Assembly (NCBI RefSeq): GCF_900215145.1
Contig: NZ_OBDO01000001.1
Span: 186,001 to 250,000 of the forward strand
Length of the DNA stretch: 64,000 nucleotides
From: Geodermatophilus sabuli
Lineage (GTDB): Bacteria > Actinomycetota > Actinomycetes > Mycobacteriales > Geodermatophilaceae
Reading direction: 5' to 3'
This document shows, one piece after another, positions 8,230 to 19,031 of this stretch (its first letter is position 1; each line of letters starts with the position of its first letter). Position numbers and translations under genes: made by a program. The notes under the pieces were generated by a model, which was given only the letters and a program-made list of their open reading frames with translations, made no database searches and had not been told where the DNA came from.

Positions 8230-8262
8230 GCGTGGGGTGAGTGACGGGGCTCGAACCCGCGA
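8230..8262 (+). repeat. Right attachment site, 33-bp repeat within tRNA-His
   Basis: Identical to 1064-1096. It overlaps the acceptor and T-arm 3' strand of the intact tRNA-His, so integration here kept the tRNA functional. Confidence 0.85.
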
Positions 8263-8308
8263 CACCCAGGATCACAACCTGGTGCTCTACCAGCTGAGCT
8301 ACACCCAC
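8236..8308 (-). tRNA. tRNA-His (GTG)
   Basis: The 73-nt minus-strand cloverleaf has acceptor GTGGGTG pairing with CACTCAC, D-arm TAGCTCAGCTGGTAGAGC, anticodon loop TTGTGAT (GUG) and T-arm GGGTTCGAGCCCC. The template base before it (8309) would give the extra G-1 that pairs with C73, a hallmark of tRNA-His. CCA is not encoded. It serves as the integration site of the neighbouring element. Confidence 0.95.
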
Positions 8309-8376
8309 CACGTCACCCGGCCGGCCGCTGGCGAGAGCGGGGCGGCCGGGGAACCGGGACCACGATACCGGGCGGC

Positions 8377-9051
8377 TCAGATCCCCGACGCGGTGGGTGG
8401 CGCGCCCGCCTCGCCGGCCTCCTCGACCGCGAAGACGGCGGCGAAGGCCTCGGTGACCTCCGCGGAGGCCGCCTGCGCCTCGGACGTCGAGGGACCGGGG
8501 CCGTCGACGAACAGGGTCCTGCGGTAGTAGGCCAGCTCACGCACGGACTCGATGATGTCGGCCAGCGCGCGGTGGGCCAGCCCCTTCTGCGGCTGGGCGA
8601 AGTACACCCGGGGGAACCAGCGGCGGGCCAGCTCCTTGATCGACGAGACGTCGATCATCCGGTAGTGCAGGTGGTCGTCGAGCTCCGGCATGTCGCGGGC
8701 GAGGAAGCCGCGGTCGGTGCCGATCGAGTTCCCGCACAGCGGCGCGGTGCGCCGCTCGGGGACGAAGCGCTTCACGTAGGCCAGCAGCTGCTGCTCGGCC
8801 TCGGCGACGGTGAGCGTCGTGGCCCGGACGGCGTCGGTGAGGCCGGACTTCGCGTGCATCTCGGTGACGACGTCGGCCATGCCGTCCAGGTCGGCGTCGG
8901 GTGCCGAGATCACCAGGTCCAGCCCCGGGTCCAGCACGTTGAGCTCGGAGTCGGTGACGAGGACCGCGACCTCGATGAGCTTGTCCCGGGTCAGGTCCAA
9001 CCCGGTCATCTCGCAGTCGATCCAGACCAGGTGTCCCGCACTCTCCGCCAC
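8377..9051 (-). CDS. orn: Oligoribonuclease
   Basis: 224 residues from a GTG at 9051; upstream starts to 9159 add unrelated residues. It is a DEDDh 3'-5' exonuclease: [11 protein letters not shown] holds the first Asp and Glu, [11 protein letters not shown] the next Asp, and HRALADI the His and final Asp region. It degrades 2-5-nt RNAs and the linear dinucleotide pGpG from c-di-GMP breakdown, which suits a genome with two GGDEF-EAL proteins in this window. The C-terminal 45 residues are Ala/Glu-rich and variable. It sits alone, upstream of tRNA-His on the same strand. Confidence 0.95.
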   Translation of the reverse strand: MAESAGHLVWIDCEMTGLDLTRDKLIEVAVLVTDSELNVLDPGLDLVISAPDADLDGMADVVTEMHAKSGLTDAVRATTLTVAEAEQQLLAYVKRFVPERRTAPLCGNSIGTDRGFLARDMPELDDHLHYRMIDVSSIKELARRWFPRVYFAQPQKGLAHRALADIIESVRELAYYRRTLFVDGPGPSTSEAQAASAEVTEAFAAVFAVEEAGEAGAPPTASGI

Positions 9052-9201
9052 GTCGCACGACCCTACGTCCCGCCCGCCACGGCCGCCCGCGTGCATGCCG
9101 TCTACCGCATGCGGCACACCGGCGCCACTCGAGGGGCGGGGATCGGGGGTGTCCGCCACTAGGCTCGGTCGGGTCCCGTCCCGAGCCCAGGAGCAACCGC
9201 C

Positions 9202-10416
9202 GTGCCCGCTGCCTCAGCACCCGTCGCGACCGAGCGACCGGTTCCGCCGGCGCCGGGATCACTGCCCGCCGCGCTGCGCCACCCGATCGCCGCCCTGCGC
9301 TGGCTGTGGCCGGCGTACCTGACCCCCGGGCGCCCGGGCCGGCCGACCTCGCAGGAGGAGCTGCGGTGGATCTACACCGCCTGGCTCGGTGCCTTCCTCC
9401 TGAAGATGCTCGGCTCCTCGTGGGACGTCTCCTGGCACTTCCGGTGGCTGCGCGACGACCTGGCCCCGCCGCACCTGCTCAACTCCGCGGGCACCGCCGT
9501 CGTCGTGGCGCTCGTGGTGTTCCACAGCTACAGCGGCTACGGCGTCGACCGCCGCGCGCTGCGGCTCATGCAGGTGGGCATCGCCACCTTCCTGGTCGCC
9601 ATCCCGATCGACATCCTCAACCACCGCATCAACGGTCTGGACATCACCAGCTGGAGCCCCAGCCACGCGCTGCTCTACATCGGAACGGCGATCATGCTGG
9701 CCGGCGCGATCCGCGGCTGGTGGCTGTACGCCGCGCCGGGCCGGGTCCGCGACCTCGTCGCGCTGGGCCTGTGGCTGTTCTTCGTCGAGAACGTCGTGTT
9801 CCCCAACCAGCACCAGGAGTACGGCGTCCTCTCGCTGGAGGCCTACGACGCCGGCCGGACGACGGCCGAGCCGCAGCTGCTGGACTTCGCCGCCTCACAG
9901 GGCCAGACGCCGGCGATGTTCATGCTGCCGGTGCCCTCGTGGGTGCACCCGGCGTGGATGCTCTGCGCCGGCCTGCTGGCCCTCGTGGTGGCCCGGAAGC
10001 TCGTCGGCCTTCGGTGGACCGCCACCGTCGTCGCCGGCACCTACCTGGCCTACCGCGCGGTCATGTGGCTCGGCTTGGTCGCGATGGACTTCCCGCCGTC
10101 GGTGCTCCCGCTCGTGCTCGTCGTGGGCGCGGTGGCCGTCGACCTGGCGGTGACCTGGCGGGTTCCCGGGTGGCTCGCCGCGCCGGTGGTCACCGCCGTC
10201 TTCTACGCCGCCGGGGCGCTGCAGGACGCCATCGGGTTCCTGCCCCCGTGGAACTGGACGTGGTGGTCGGTGCTGCTGGTCGGAGCCGCCTTCACCGGCC
10301 TCTGGACCGCGGTGGACCTCGTGGCCCGCAGCCGCTGGCTGACCGCCTGGGCACAGCCGGTGGAGCCGGGGCTGGCGGTCCCGGCCGGCCGGTCCGGCGG
10401 CGCGCCGACCCCCTGA
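9202..10416 (+). CDS. Multi-pass membrane protein of unknown function
   Basis: 404 residues from a GTG at 9202. After a Pro/Ala-rich cytoplasmic start there are about nine hydrophobic segments, beginning at [15 protein letters not shown] and ending at [19 protein letters not shown]. Conserved-looking polar residues sit near membranes ([35 protein letters not shown]), which suggests an active or binding site facing one side of the membrane. I do not recognise the family. It is divergent from orn with a gap of about 150 bp. Confidence 0.75.
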   Translation: MPAASAPVATERPVPPAPGSLPAALRHPIAALRWLWPAYLTPGRPGRPTSQEELRWIYTAWLGAFLLKMLGSSWDVSWHFRWLRDDLAPPHLLNSAGTAVVVALVVFHSYSGYGVDRRALRLMQVGIATFLVAIPIDILNHRINGLDITSWSPSHALLYIGTAIMLAGAIRGWWLYAAPGRVRDLVALGLWLFFVENVVFPNQHQEYGVLSLEAYDAGRTTAEPQLLDFAASQGQTPAMFMLPVPSWVHPAWMLCAGLLALVVARKLVGLRWTATVVAGTYLAYRAVMWLGLVAMDFPPSVLPLVLVVGAVAVDLAVTWRVPGWLAAPVVTAVFYAAGALQDAIGFLPPWNWTWWSVLLVGAAFTGLWTAVDLVARSRWLTAWAQPVEPGLAVPAGRSGGAPTP

Positions 10417-10559
10417 GCGCTGCGGCTCGTCCCGTCACATGACGTAACGTCTACATAACGACTCTGCCGGGAGCGGGTTCCGCCTCGCCCCGTTCGCCGC
10501 GGGCGACCAGCGCCGATGCGCGCCGCCCCCATCCCGACCCGACCCGCCCGGAGGACGAC

Positions 10560-12350
10560 GTGCTGCCCCTCACCCCCCTGCCGCTGCAGACGGCGGGTGA
10601 GCGCGCGCTGTTCGAGGAACTGCGCCGCTGGGACACCGGTGGGGCGGTCCGCGGCGCGGTCATGGCCTCGATCCCGGTGGTCGACGGGCCGATGGAGCGC
10701 CGGCTCTCCGACGCCGTCCTGTTCGTGCCCGAGGGGCTGGCCGTCGTCCGCGTGGTCGAGGTGGTCCGCCAGAGCGGCGTCGTCACCGCGTCCGCCGAAG
10801 GCGCCTGGACCATCGGCCCCGAGGCGGGGCGCCCCGGTGACGTCCTCCAGCTCGCCGGCGGCGGCTCCAGCCCGCTCGACGGCCTCATGCGGGCGGGCAT
10901 GGACGCCGCCGTCCGGCTGCGCCGCGCGGGCCTCGAGCCCGGTCGCATCGCCCGGCTGACCGTGCTCGTCGGGGAGCTCGCCGGGCTGGTCCCCGCCGAC
11001 GGCGACCTCGGGGAGGGCGACCAGGTCGCCCTCCTGGAGCCACGGTCACTGCTGCTCGGCATCGCCCGCAGCGCGCGCTACACGGGGGTGGACAACCCCC
11101 GGTTGTGGACGACGGCCGACGTGCGGGCCGCGCTGGAGGCGCTGGGCCTGGCCGGCCGCGGCCCGTCGGTCCAGGAGCTCAACGGTGAGGGCTTCCCGTA
11201 CTCGCCGTACGTCCTGCGCACCCCCGAGCTGCTGGCCCCGGCCGCGATGGCGGCGGCCCCCCGGTTCGCGGCCCCGGCGACGGCTCCGGCGCCGGACCAC
11301 TCCCCACCGCACGCCGCCGCCACGCCCTGGCAGGCGCCCGCCCGTCCACTGGTGGACCCGGCGGCGGCCGCGGCGGTCGCGGCCGCCGCCATCCGTGCCG
11401 ACGAGGAGGCCGCGGCCCGCGCGGCCGAGGCGCGGGACGCCGCGGTCGCCCAGGCCCTCGTCTCGACGCCGGGTCCCGCGGAGAGCCCGCCCGGCGGCCC
11501 GAAGGACACCCTCGTCGGGCCGACGGTGGGTGTCACCGCCGACGAGACCGGCGGCATCGGCGGCCTGTTCGCCGGCGCGGAGCGGGAGGACGCCCCGCCG
11601 GCGTCGGCCGCCCCGGCGCAGCCGTCCCCTCCTCCGGTCACGGACCCGCCGCCCGCGGTCCGGGGGCCCCTGCCCGACGGCGTGCCGCTCGTCGCGGCCC
11701 GGACGCGCCCGTCGTCGTCGCGGCGGGCGGCGCTGCTCGTCGCCGTGGCGCTGGCGCTCGTCGCCGTCCTGGGGATCGGTGCGGCGCTGCTGTTCGGCGA
11801 CGACGAGACCCCTGCCGCCTCCGGCGCCGTGCCCTCGGAGGCCGGCAACACGGCCGAGCCCGACGTCGCGACCGGCCCCGAGCCGGGTGACCGCGAGGTG
11901 GTCGACGGCAACACCTTCGTCGTCGAGGAGGTCCGGGTCGACGCCACCTGCGTGGGCAACGCCTACGGCACGGTCGCCGACTTCTTCGCCGACACCGACT
12001 GCACCGGCCTGGCCCGGGCCCTGTACTCCACCGAGACCGGCGGCCGCCCGGTCGTCGTCTCGGTCGTCACGGTCGACATGGGTGACACCGCGGGAGCGCG
12101 GGCCCTGCGCGCGCTCACCGACCGCAACGGCAGCGGCAACGTCAGCGACCTGCTGCGTGAGGGGGTGCGCTACGACGGCGGTCCCGACGGGCTCAGCGGG
12201 GCCGAGTACGCCAGCGCCGTCTCCGGCAGCACGGTGACCATCGTGGAGACCGCCTGGGCGGCGCCCGGTGCCACCGGCAGCACCGCCGACCTCGACGTGC
12301 TCGCGTCGACGGCGCTCGTGCTCCCGATGCCGGAGTCCGCCGCCGACTGA
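10560..12350 (+). CDS. Hypothetical single-pass membrane-anchored protein
   Basis: 596 residues from a GTG at 10560. Residues 1-220 look like a globular cytoplasmic domain starting TAGERALFEELRRW, which faintly resembles NERD-type starts but lacks clear nuclease motifs. Residues about 225-385 are an Ala/Pro-rich linker. One membrane segment (ALLVAVALALVAVLGIGAALLFG) lies at about 391-413. The outer 180 residues contain three Cys (DATCVGNAY, DTDCTGL region) and VVVSVVTVDMGDTAGARAL, a sensor-like extracellular domain. The function is unknown. It ends 46 bp before the convergent TetR gene stop. Confidence 0.75.
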   Translation: MLPLTPLPLQTAGERALFEELRRWDTGGAVRGAVMASIPVVDGPMERRLSDAVLFVPEGLAVVRVVEVVRQSGVVTASAEGAWTIGPEAGRPGDVLQLAGGGSSPLDGLMRAGMDAAVRLRRAGLEPGRIARLTVLVGELAGLVPADGDLGEGDQVALLEPRSLLLGIARSARYTGVDNPRLWTTADVRAALEALGLAGRGPSVQELNGEGFPYSPYVLRTPELLAPAAMAAAPRFAAPATAPAPDHSPPHAAATPWQAPARPLVDPAAAAAVAAAAIRADEEAAARAAEARDAAVAQALVSTPGPAESPPGGPKDTLVGPTVGVTADETGGIGGLFAGAEREDAPPASAAPAQPSPPPVTDPPPAVRGPLPDGVPLVAARTRPSSSRRAALLVAVALALVAVLGIGAALLFGDDETPAASGAVPSEAGNTAEPDVATGPEPGDREVVDGNTFVVEEVRVDATCVGNAYGTVADFFADTDCTGLARALYSTETGGRPVVVSVVTVDMGDTAGARALRALTDRNGSGNVSDLLREGVRYDGGPDGLSGAEYASAVSGSTVTIVETAWAAPGATGSTADLDVLASTALVLPMPESAAD

Positions 12351-12396
12351 GGCCCCGTCCCGGCCACGATCAGGGGCATGATCATCGCGGAGGTCC

Positions 12397-12990
12397 TCAG
12401 CTGGTCGCGGCGGCCTCGGCCATCGCGGCGAGCAGTCCGGCCATCTGCGCGCGCGGCAGCCGGCCGGCGCTGTGCGGCGTGGAGTTGATCAACCCGAACA
12501 CCGCGTGTGCCCGCGCCCGGCTGGTCGCGTCGTCGGCCGACGGGTGCAGCCGGCCCAGGACGCCGACCCACACCTCGACGTAGCGGCGCTGCAGCCGGCG
12601 CACCTGCGCCGCGTCGCCGTCGGGCAGGGAGCCGAGGTCGCGGTCGTGGACGGTGATGAGCGCGGGGTTGTCGAGGGCGAAGTCCACCTGGAAGGCGATC
12701 AGCGTGCGCAGCTGGGCGAGCGGGTCATCCCCGGCGGCGGCCACCCGCTCGACGCCGCCGGCGAGCAGCCGCTCGCTGATCCGCAGCAGCATCTCGGCGA
12801 GCATCGCGTCCTTGCTGGCGAAGTGCCGGTAGATGGCCGGCCCCGTCACCCCCACGGCCGCGCCGACGTCGTCCACACCGACCGCCCGCGACCCGCGCTC
12901 GGCGAACAGCTGCGCGGCCGCCCGGAGGATCTGCTCGCGACGCGAGGGCCGCGCGGCGTCGGTGTGCAGCGCGGTGTCGACGTCGGTCAT
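12397..12990 (-). CDS. TetR-family regulator of the acyl-CoA carboxylase operon
   Basis: 197 residues from the ATG at 12990, preceded by AGGAGG. The N-terminal HTH ([40 protein letters not shown], residues about 18-60) is classic TetR. The ligand domain is generic and would bind an acyl-CoA or acid intermediate. It diverges from the carboxyltransferase gene at 13125 across 134 bp that contain palindromes over the promoter. In mycobacteria, the accD1-accA1-fadE19 locus likewise has a TetR regulator (BkaR-like). Repression of the operon and itself is inferred from this layout. Confidence 0.9.
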   Translation of the reverse strand: MTDVDTALHTDAARPSRREQILRAAAQLFAERGSRAVGVDDVGAAVGVTGPAIYRHFASKDAMLAEMLLRISERLLAGGVERVAAAGDDPLAQLRTLIAFQVDFALDNPALITVHDRDLGSLPDGDAAQVRRLQRRYVEVWVGVLGRLHPSADDATSRARAHAVFGLINSTPHSAGRLPRAQMAGLLAAMAEAAATS

Positions 12991-13070
12991 GCGGCCTCCT
13001 CGCTGGCGCTCGTCGGCCTCGTGACCGGCGGTGCCGTGTCTCCGGGTGCCCTCGCGAGCTCGGTCACGCG

Positions 13071-13125
13071 GGGATGCTAACGCGCGTTGACCCGGGACGT
13101 GAACCGTCGTTAACATCCCGCACCG
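13071..13125 (+). promoter_or_regulatory. Promoter and twin operators for the carboxylase operon; likely leaderless start
   Basis: TTGACC at 13087-13092 and TAACAT at 13111-13116 are 18 bp apart, a good -35/-10 pair. The expected transcript start falls at about 13122-13125, on the GTG at 13125, and no Shine-Dalgarno sequence precedes that GTG. A perfect palindrome AACGCGCGTT (13079-13088) touches the -35. GGGATGCTAACG (13071-13082) is matched by an inverted CGTTAACATCCC (13108-13119) over the -10. Binding by the divergent TetR protein there would block RNA polymerase. Confidence 0.6.
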
Positions 13126-14738
13126 TGGATGCGCCCGTGCTGGCCCGCACATCGACCTCCGACGCGGATGCCGCGCGGCGCTACGCCGACGCCCACGCCG
13201 GCCTCGCCGCCGACCTGGCCGCGCAGCTGCGCCGGGTGGCCGAGGGCGGGGGCGAGCGGGCCCGGCAGCGGCACGTCGAGCGCGGGAAGCTGCTGCCCCG
13301 GGAGCGGGTCGACGCCCTGCTCGACCCGGGCAGCCCGTTCCTGGAGTTGTCCCCGCTGGCCGCGCACGGTCTCTACGGCGGGGACGCCCCGGCCGCGGGG
13401 ATCATCACCGGCGTCGGGCGGGTCTCCGGCCGCGAGTGCGTGGTGGTCGCCAACGACGCCACCGTCAAGGGCGGCACCTACTACCCGATGACGGTGAAGA
13501 AGCACCTGCGCGCACAGGAGGTGGCGCTGCACAACCGGCTGCCGTGCGTGTACCTGGTGGATTCGGGTGGTGCGTTCCTGCCGATGCAGGACGAGGTGTT
13601 CCCCGACCGCGAGCACTTCGGCCGGATCTTCTACAACCAGGCCACGATGTCCAAGGCCGGCATCCCGCAGATCGCCGCCGTCCTCGGCTCGTGCACCGCC
13701 GGGGGCGCCTACGTTCCGGCGATGAGTGACGAGGCGGTGATCGTCCGGGAGCAGGGCACGATCTTCCTCGGTGGCCCGCCGCTGGTGAAGGCGGCGACCG
13801 GCGAGGTGGTCACCGCCGAGGAGCTCGGCGGGGGAGACCTGCACAGCCGGGTCAGCGGGGTCACCGACCACCTGGCGGAGGACGACGCGCACGCGCTGCA
13901 GCTGGTCCGGCAGATCGTCGGCACCCTCGGACCGCGCAGCCCTCGGCCGTGGGACGTCGAGCCGGCCGAGGAGCCGCTGTACCCGCCGGAGTCGGTGTAC
14001 GAGGTGGTGCCGCCGGATCCGCGCACCCCCTACGACGTCCACGAGGTCATCGCCCGGCTGGTCGACGGCAGCCGGTTCGCCGCGTTCAAGCCGCTCTACG
14101 GGCAGACGCTGGTCACCGGCTTCGCGCGGCTGCACGGCCACCCGGTCGGGATCATCGCCAACAACGGCGTCCTGTTCGCCGAGTCCGCACTCAAGGGCGC
14201 CCACTTCATCGAGCTGTGCGACCGGCGCAGCATCCCGCTGCTGTTCCTGCAGAACATCTCCGGGTTCATGGTCGGCCGCGACTACGAGGCCGGGGGGATC
14301 GCCAAGCACGGCGCGAAGATGGTCACCGCCGTGGCCTGCGCCCGGGTGCCCAAGCTGACCGTCGTCATCGGCGGCTCGTTCGGCGCCGGCAACTACTCGA
14401 TGTGCGGCCGGGCCTACTCGCCCCGGTTCCTCTTCACCTGGCCCAACGCCCGCATCTCGGTGATGGGCGGGGAGCAGGCGGCGTCGGTGCTGGCCCAGGT
14501 GCGCCGCGACGGCCTGGAGGCCCGCGGGCAGGAGTGGCCGGCCGAGGAGGAGGAGGCGTTCAAGGCGCCGATCCGGGAACGGTACGAGCACCAGGGGCAC
14601 CCCTACTACGCCACCGCCCGGCTGTGGGACGACGGCGTCATCGACCCCGCCGACACCCGCACCGTGCTGGGCCTGGCGCTGTCCGCCTGCGCCAACGCCC
14701 CGTTGGAGGACGTCGGCTACGGCGTCTTCCGGATGTGA
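13125..14738 (+). CDS. mccB: Acyl-CoA carboxylase beta subunit, 3-methylcrotonyl-CoA carboxylase type
   Basis: 537 residues, the usual MCC-beta length. Two crotonase-like carboxyltransferase halves are present: [19 protein letters not shown] in the N half and [19 protein letters not shown] with [13 protein letters not shown] in the C half. These are closer to MCC beta than to propionyl-CoA carboxylase. It moves the carboxyl group from biotin to 3-methylcrotonyl-CoA in leucine breakdown. The gene starts a three-gene operon with 14 bp to the biotin carboxylase gene. In mycobacterial naming it equals accD1. Geranyl-CoA carboxylase is a less likely alternative. Confidence 0.88.
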   Translation: MDAPVLARTSTSDADAARRYADAHAGLAADLAAQLRRVAEGGGERARQRHVERGKLLPRERVDALLDPGSPFLELSPLAAHGLYGGDAPAAGIITGVGRVSGRECVVVANDATVKGGTYYPMTVKKHLRAQEVALHNRLPCVYLVDSGGAFLPMQDEVFPDREHFGRIFYNQATMSKAGIPQIAAVLGSCTAGGAYVPAMSDEAVIVREQGTIFLGGPPLVKAATGEVVTAEELGGGDLHSRVSGVTDHLAEDDAHALQLVRQIVGTLGPRSPRPWDVEPAEEPLYPPESVYEVVPPDPRTPYDVHEVIARLVDGSRFAAFKPLYGQTLVTGFARLHGHPVGIIANNGVLFAESALKGAHFIELCDRRSIPLLFLQNISGFMVGRDYEAGGIAKHGAKMVTAVACARVPKLTVVIGGSFGAGNYSMCGRAYSPRFLFTWPNARISVMGGEQAASVLAQVRRDGLEARGQEWPAEEEEAFKAPIRERYEHQGHPYYATARLWDDGVIDPADTRTVLGLALSACANAPLEDVGYGVFRM

Positions 14739-14752
14739 CCGGAGGTCCCACC

Positions 14753-16762
14753 GTGTTCGACACCGTGCTCGTCGCCAACCGCGGCGAGATCGCCGTCCGG
14801 GTCATCCGCACGCTGCGGTCGATGGGCATCCGCTCCGTCGCCGTCTACAGCGCAGCCGACGCCGGGGCGCTGCACACCCGGGTCGCCGACGTCGCCGTCC
14901 CCATCGGCCCGGCGCCCGCCGTCGACAGCTACCTGTCCATCGAGCGGGTGCTCGACGCCGCCGTCCGCACCGGGGCGCAGGCGGTCCATCCCGGGTACGG
15001 GTTCCTGTCCGAGAACGTCGAGTTCGCCCGGGCCTGCGAGAAGGCGGCGATCGTCTTCGTCGGCCCGCCGATCGCCGCCATCGAGGCCATGGGCGACAAG
15101 ATCCGGGCGAAGCGGACCGTCATGGCCGCGGGGGTGCCGGTCGTGCCCGGGCGGACCGAGCCGGGCATGGACGACGCCACGGTCGCCGCCGCGGCGGTCG
15201 AGGCCGGCTTCCCGGTGCTGCTCAAGCCCAGCGCCGGCGGTGGCGGCAAGGGCATGCGGGTGGTGCGGTCGGCGGCCGAGCTGCCCGACGCGATTGCGGC
15301 CGCACGGCGGGAGGCGCGGGGGTCCTTCGGCGACGACACGCTGCTCGTCGAGCGCTACATCGGCTCCGCCCGCCACATCGAGGTGCAGGTGCTCGGCGAC
15401 GCGCACGGCACCGTCGTCCACCTGGGTGAGCGCGAGTGCAGCCTGCAGCGCCGGCACCAGAAGGTCATCGAGGAGGCGCCGTCGCCGCTGCTGGACGACG
15501 GGCAGCGGGCGGCCATGGGCGCCGCCGCGGTCGAGGCCGCTCGCGCGGTGGGCTACACCGGCGCCGGCACGGTGGAGTTCATCGTCGACGCGCAGTCGGG
15601 TGGGCGGGGAGGCGACCTCGACTTCTTCTTCCTCGAGATGAACACCCGGCTGCAGGTGGAGCACCCGGTCACCGAGTGCGTCACCGGCCTGGACCTGGTC
15701 GAGCTCCAGGTCCGGGTGGCGGCCGGGGAGGCGCTGCCGTTCGGCCAGGACGACGTCCGGCTGGACGGCCACGCCATCGAGGCCCGGCTCTACGCCGAGG
15801 ACCCGACCCGCGGTTTCCTCCCGCAGACCGGCACCGTGCTCGGCCTGCGGGAGCCCACCGGCGCGGGCATCCGGCTGGACAGCTCGCTGGCGGTCGGCTC
15901 GGTCGTCGGCACCGACTACGACCCCATGCTGGCCAAGGTCGTCGCATGGGGCCCGGACCGGGCGACCGCCCGCGCCCGGCTGGTCGGCGCGCTCGGGCAC
16001 ACCGCCGTCCTCGGCGTGCCGACCAACACCGCGTTCCTGCGGGCGCTGCTCACCGACCCCGACGTGGTCGCCGGCCGGCTGGACACCGGCCTCATCGAGC
16101 GGCGCGGGGAGGCGCTGACCGCCCCCGAGCCGGTGCCGCCGGCGGTCTACGCGGCCGCCGCGCTGGCCCTGCTGGTCGAGGCCGAGCCGGCCGGGCCCGT
16201 CGTCGACCGCTGGGACGTCCCCGACGGCTGGCGGCTCGGCGAGCCGGCGTGGACGGTGCGCCGGCTGCAGGCCTCCGGCGGCGACCCGGTGACCGTGCGC
16301 GTGCGCGGCCGGGCGGCGGCGGCGCAGGTGCGCGTGGCCGACGACGACCCGGTGCCGGCCTCGGCGGTGCGCGACGGCGACGAGCTGGTCGTGACCCTCG
16401 ACGGCGTCACCTCCCGGTTCGCCGTCGTCCACACCGGGGGCGACGTCTGGCTGGCCGCGAACGGCCGGGTGACCGCGTTCCGCGAGCACGAGCGGCTGCA
16501 CTCGGCGACGGAGGGGGCCGCCGGCGGCGGCGTCGTCACCGCGCCGATGCCCGGCACGGTGACGGTGGTGCAGGTGTCCGTCGGCGACCAGGTGCAGGCG
16601 GGGACCCCGCTGCTGGTCGTCGAGGCGATGAAGATGGAGCACGTGCTGACCGCCCCCGTCGCGGGGACGGTCACCGAGCTCGGCGTGACGGCCGGCCAAC
16701 AGGTCCGGCTCGACGAGCGGGTGGCCGTGGTGACCCCACCGGCCACCGACGAGGGGGAGTGA
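14753..16762 (+). CDS. mccA: Acyl-CoA carboxylase alpha subunit (biotin carboxylase plus biotin carrier)
   Basis: 669 residues from a GTG at 14753 with GGAGG upstream. Biotin carboxylase covers residues 1-450: [15 protein letters not shown] at the start, the ATP-grasp glycine loop [10 protein letters not shown], and the active-site strand [13 protein letters not shown]. The C-terminal biotinyl domain, about 595-665, has the EAMKMEH motif whose Lys takes biotin. It carboxylates biotin using ATP and bicarbonate for the beta subunit encoded just upstream. Biotin would be supplied by the bioYMN uptake operon at 56633-58586. The middle BT linker region fits MCC or accA1-type alpha subunits. Confidence 0.9.
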   Translation: MFDTVLVANRGEIAVRVIRTLRSMGIRSVAVYSAADAGALHTRVADVAVPIGPAPAVDSYLSIERVLDAAVRTGAQAVHPGYGFLSENVEFARACEKAAIVFVGPPIAAIEAMGDKIRAKRTVMAAGVPVVPGRTEPGMDDATVAAAAVEAGFPVLLKPSAGGGGKGMRVVRSAAELPDAIAAARREARGSFGDDTLLVERYIGSARHIEVQVLGDAHGTVVHLGERECSLQRRHQKVIEEAPSPLLDDGQRAAMGAAAVEAARAVGYTGAGTVEFIVDAQSGGRGGDLDFFFLEMNTRLQVEHPVTECVTGLDLVELQVRVAAGEALPFGQDDVRLDGHAIEARLYAEDPTRGFLPQTGTVLGLREPTGAGIRLDSSLAVGSVVGTDYDPMLAKVVAWGPDRATARARLVGALGHTAVLGVPTNTAFLRALLTDPDVVAGRLDTGLIERRGEALTAPEPVPPAVYAAAALALLVEAEPAGPVVDRWDVPDGWRLGEPAWTVRRLQASGGDPVTVRVRGRAAAAQVRVADDDPVPASAVRDGDELVVTLDGVTSRFAVVHTGGDVWLAANGRVTAFREHERLHSATEGAAGGGVVTAPMPGTVTVVQVSVGDQVQAGTPLLVVEAMKMEHVLTAPVAGTVTELGVTAGQQVRLDERVAVVTPPATDEGE

Positions 16763-16768
16763 CCCGAG

Positions 16769-17923
<1,155 letters not shown>

Positions 17924-17937
17924 GCGTTGTCGCTCCC

Positions 17938-18000
17938 GTCGAGATCGCGCGATCTCGCACACTCCGGAGCCTGGAGCCGTGCGAGATCGCCGATCTCGAC
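17938..18000. repeat. REP-like double palindrome between convergent genes
   Basis: Two arms (17938-17960 and 17979-18000) are inverted near-copies around an 18-base spacer. Each arm is also a palindrome: GAGATCGCGCGATCTC is perfect, and the second is GAGATCG-C-CGATCTC. The spacer contains CTCCGGAG. It lies between the convergent dehydrogenase and oxidoreductase genes and can fold into a long hairpin or a cruciform, so it may end transcription from both sides. The nested symmetry suggests a dispersed intergenic element. Confidence 0.7.
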
Positions 18001-18017
18001 GAAGGGGGGCGGCCGAC

Positions 18018-19031
18018 TCAGGCGGTGACGTCGACGAGCACCTTCCCGACGGCGCCCTCCTCCACCGCCCGGTGCGCCTGCGCGGTCTCGGCCAGCGGGA
18101 ACACGTGCAGCGGCAGCCCGGCGTCCTCACCGACCCCGATCGCGCCGTCCAGGACGGCGGCGTTGACGTCCTCGACGGCGATCTCCTTGGCCCGCCGCGG
18201 CTCGGTGTAGACGAAGACGAACTGCCAGCGGGCGTTGGCGACCATCTGCGCGCGCACCGGGACGGTCACCTCGGCGCCGCCGTCGTCGGCGTACATCGCC
18301 ACGGCGCCGTGCCGGCCGATCACCTGGGCGTCCACCGTGGCGTTGCGGGCGGCGGACACCTCCACGATCGCGTCGACGCCGTCCGGGACGATCTTGCCGA
18401 CCTCCGTCACGACGTCCTGCCGGGTGTAGTCGACGACGTGCGAGGCGCCGGCGGCCGCGGCCAGCTGGGCCTTCTGCGGGCTGCTCACGGTGGTGATGAC
18501 CGTGGCGTCGGACCAGCGGGCCAGCTGGATGGCCGCGTTGCCGACCGCGCCGGCGCCGCCCTGCACGAGGACGGTGCGGCCGTCCAGGGTGCCGGGGCCC
18601 AGCCGGTCGGGCACCGACTCCCCGAGGGTCAGGCAGCGGTGCGCGGTGAGGAACGGGATGCCCAGCGCGGCGCCGAGCTGGAGGGAGGGCTCGGCGCCGA
18701 GCAGCACGGTCTGCCGGGCCGGGACGACGGTGTACTCGGCCGCCGTCCCGTGCGGGCGCTGCCACGCCGCCTCCCACACCCACACCCGCTCGCCGACCAG
18801 CGCGGGGTCGACGCCCTGACCGACGACCTCGACGGTGCCGGCCCCGTCCTGGCCCGGCACCTGGCCGCCGGGGCCCGGTGGGGTGTTGCGGCGGGACTTC
18901 CAGTCGGTCGGGTTCACCCCGGCGAAGGCCAGGCGCACACGCACCTCACCGGGGCCGGGCTCGGGCGTGGGGCGTTCGCCCAGGTGCAGGACGGCGGGGT
19001 CGCCGTTGCGCGTGTAGACGACGGCGCGCAT
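18018..19031 (-). CDS. Zinc-type alcohol dehydrogenase family oxidoreductase (quinone reductase-like)
   Basis: 337 residues from the ATG at 19031. The N-terminal GroES-like fold has GEVRVRLAFAGVNPTDWK, and the Rossmann part has VLVQGGAGAVGNAAIQLARW, the glycine-rich NADPH loop of quinone reductases. Zinc ligands of true alcohol dehydrogenases are absent. It would reduce quinones or reactive carbonyls with NADPH. The ATG overlaps the stop of the cupin gene (TGATG), so both are co-transcribed. The substrate is unknown. Confidence 0.88.
   Translation of the reverse strand: MRAVVYTRNGDPAVLHLGERPTPEPGPGEVRVRLAFAGVNPTDWKSRRNTPPGPGGQVPGQDGAGTVEVVGQGVDPALVGERVWVWEAAWQRPHGTAAEYTVVPARQTVLLGAEPSLQLGAALGIPFLTAHRCLTLGESVPDRLGPGTLDGRTVLVQGGAGAVGNAAIQLARWSDATVITTVSSPQKAQLAAAAGASHVVDYTRQDVVTEVGKIVPDGVDAIVEVSAARNATVDAQVIGRHGAVAMYADDGGAEVTVPVRAQMVANARWQFVFVYTEPRRAKEIAVEDVNAAVLDGAIGVGEDAGLPLHVFPLAETAQAHRAVEEGAVGKVLVDVTA

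Larger units (their letters stand above)
1064..8262. mobile_element. Integrated genetic element in tRNA-His (about 7.2 kb)
   Basis: Two identical 33-bp repeats at 1064-1096 and 8230-8262 bound a segment with a tyrosine integrase gene next to the intact tRNA-His and an excisionase-like gene. Cargo: CYTH-CHAD protein, compact LuxR-family ATPase regulator, degenerate-receiver response regulator and a fragment of an ATP-binding regulator. No replication, conjugation or capsid genes are visible. The integrase is frameshifted, so the element is probably immobile on its own. It may be a small genomic islet or a decayed remnant of a larger element. Confidence 0.8.
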
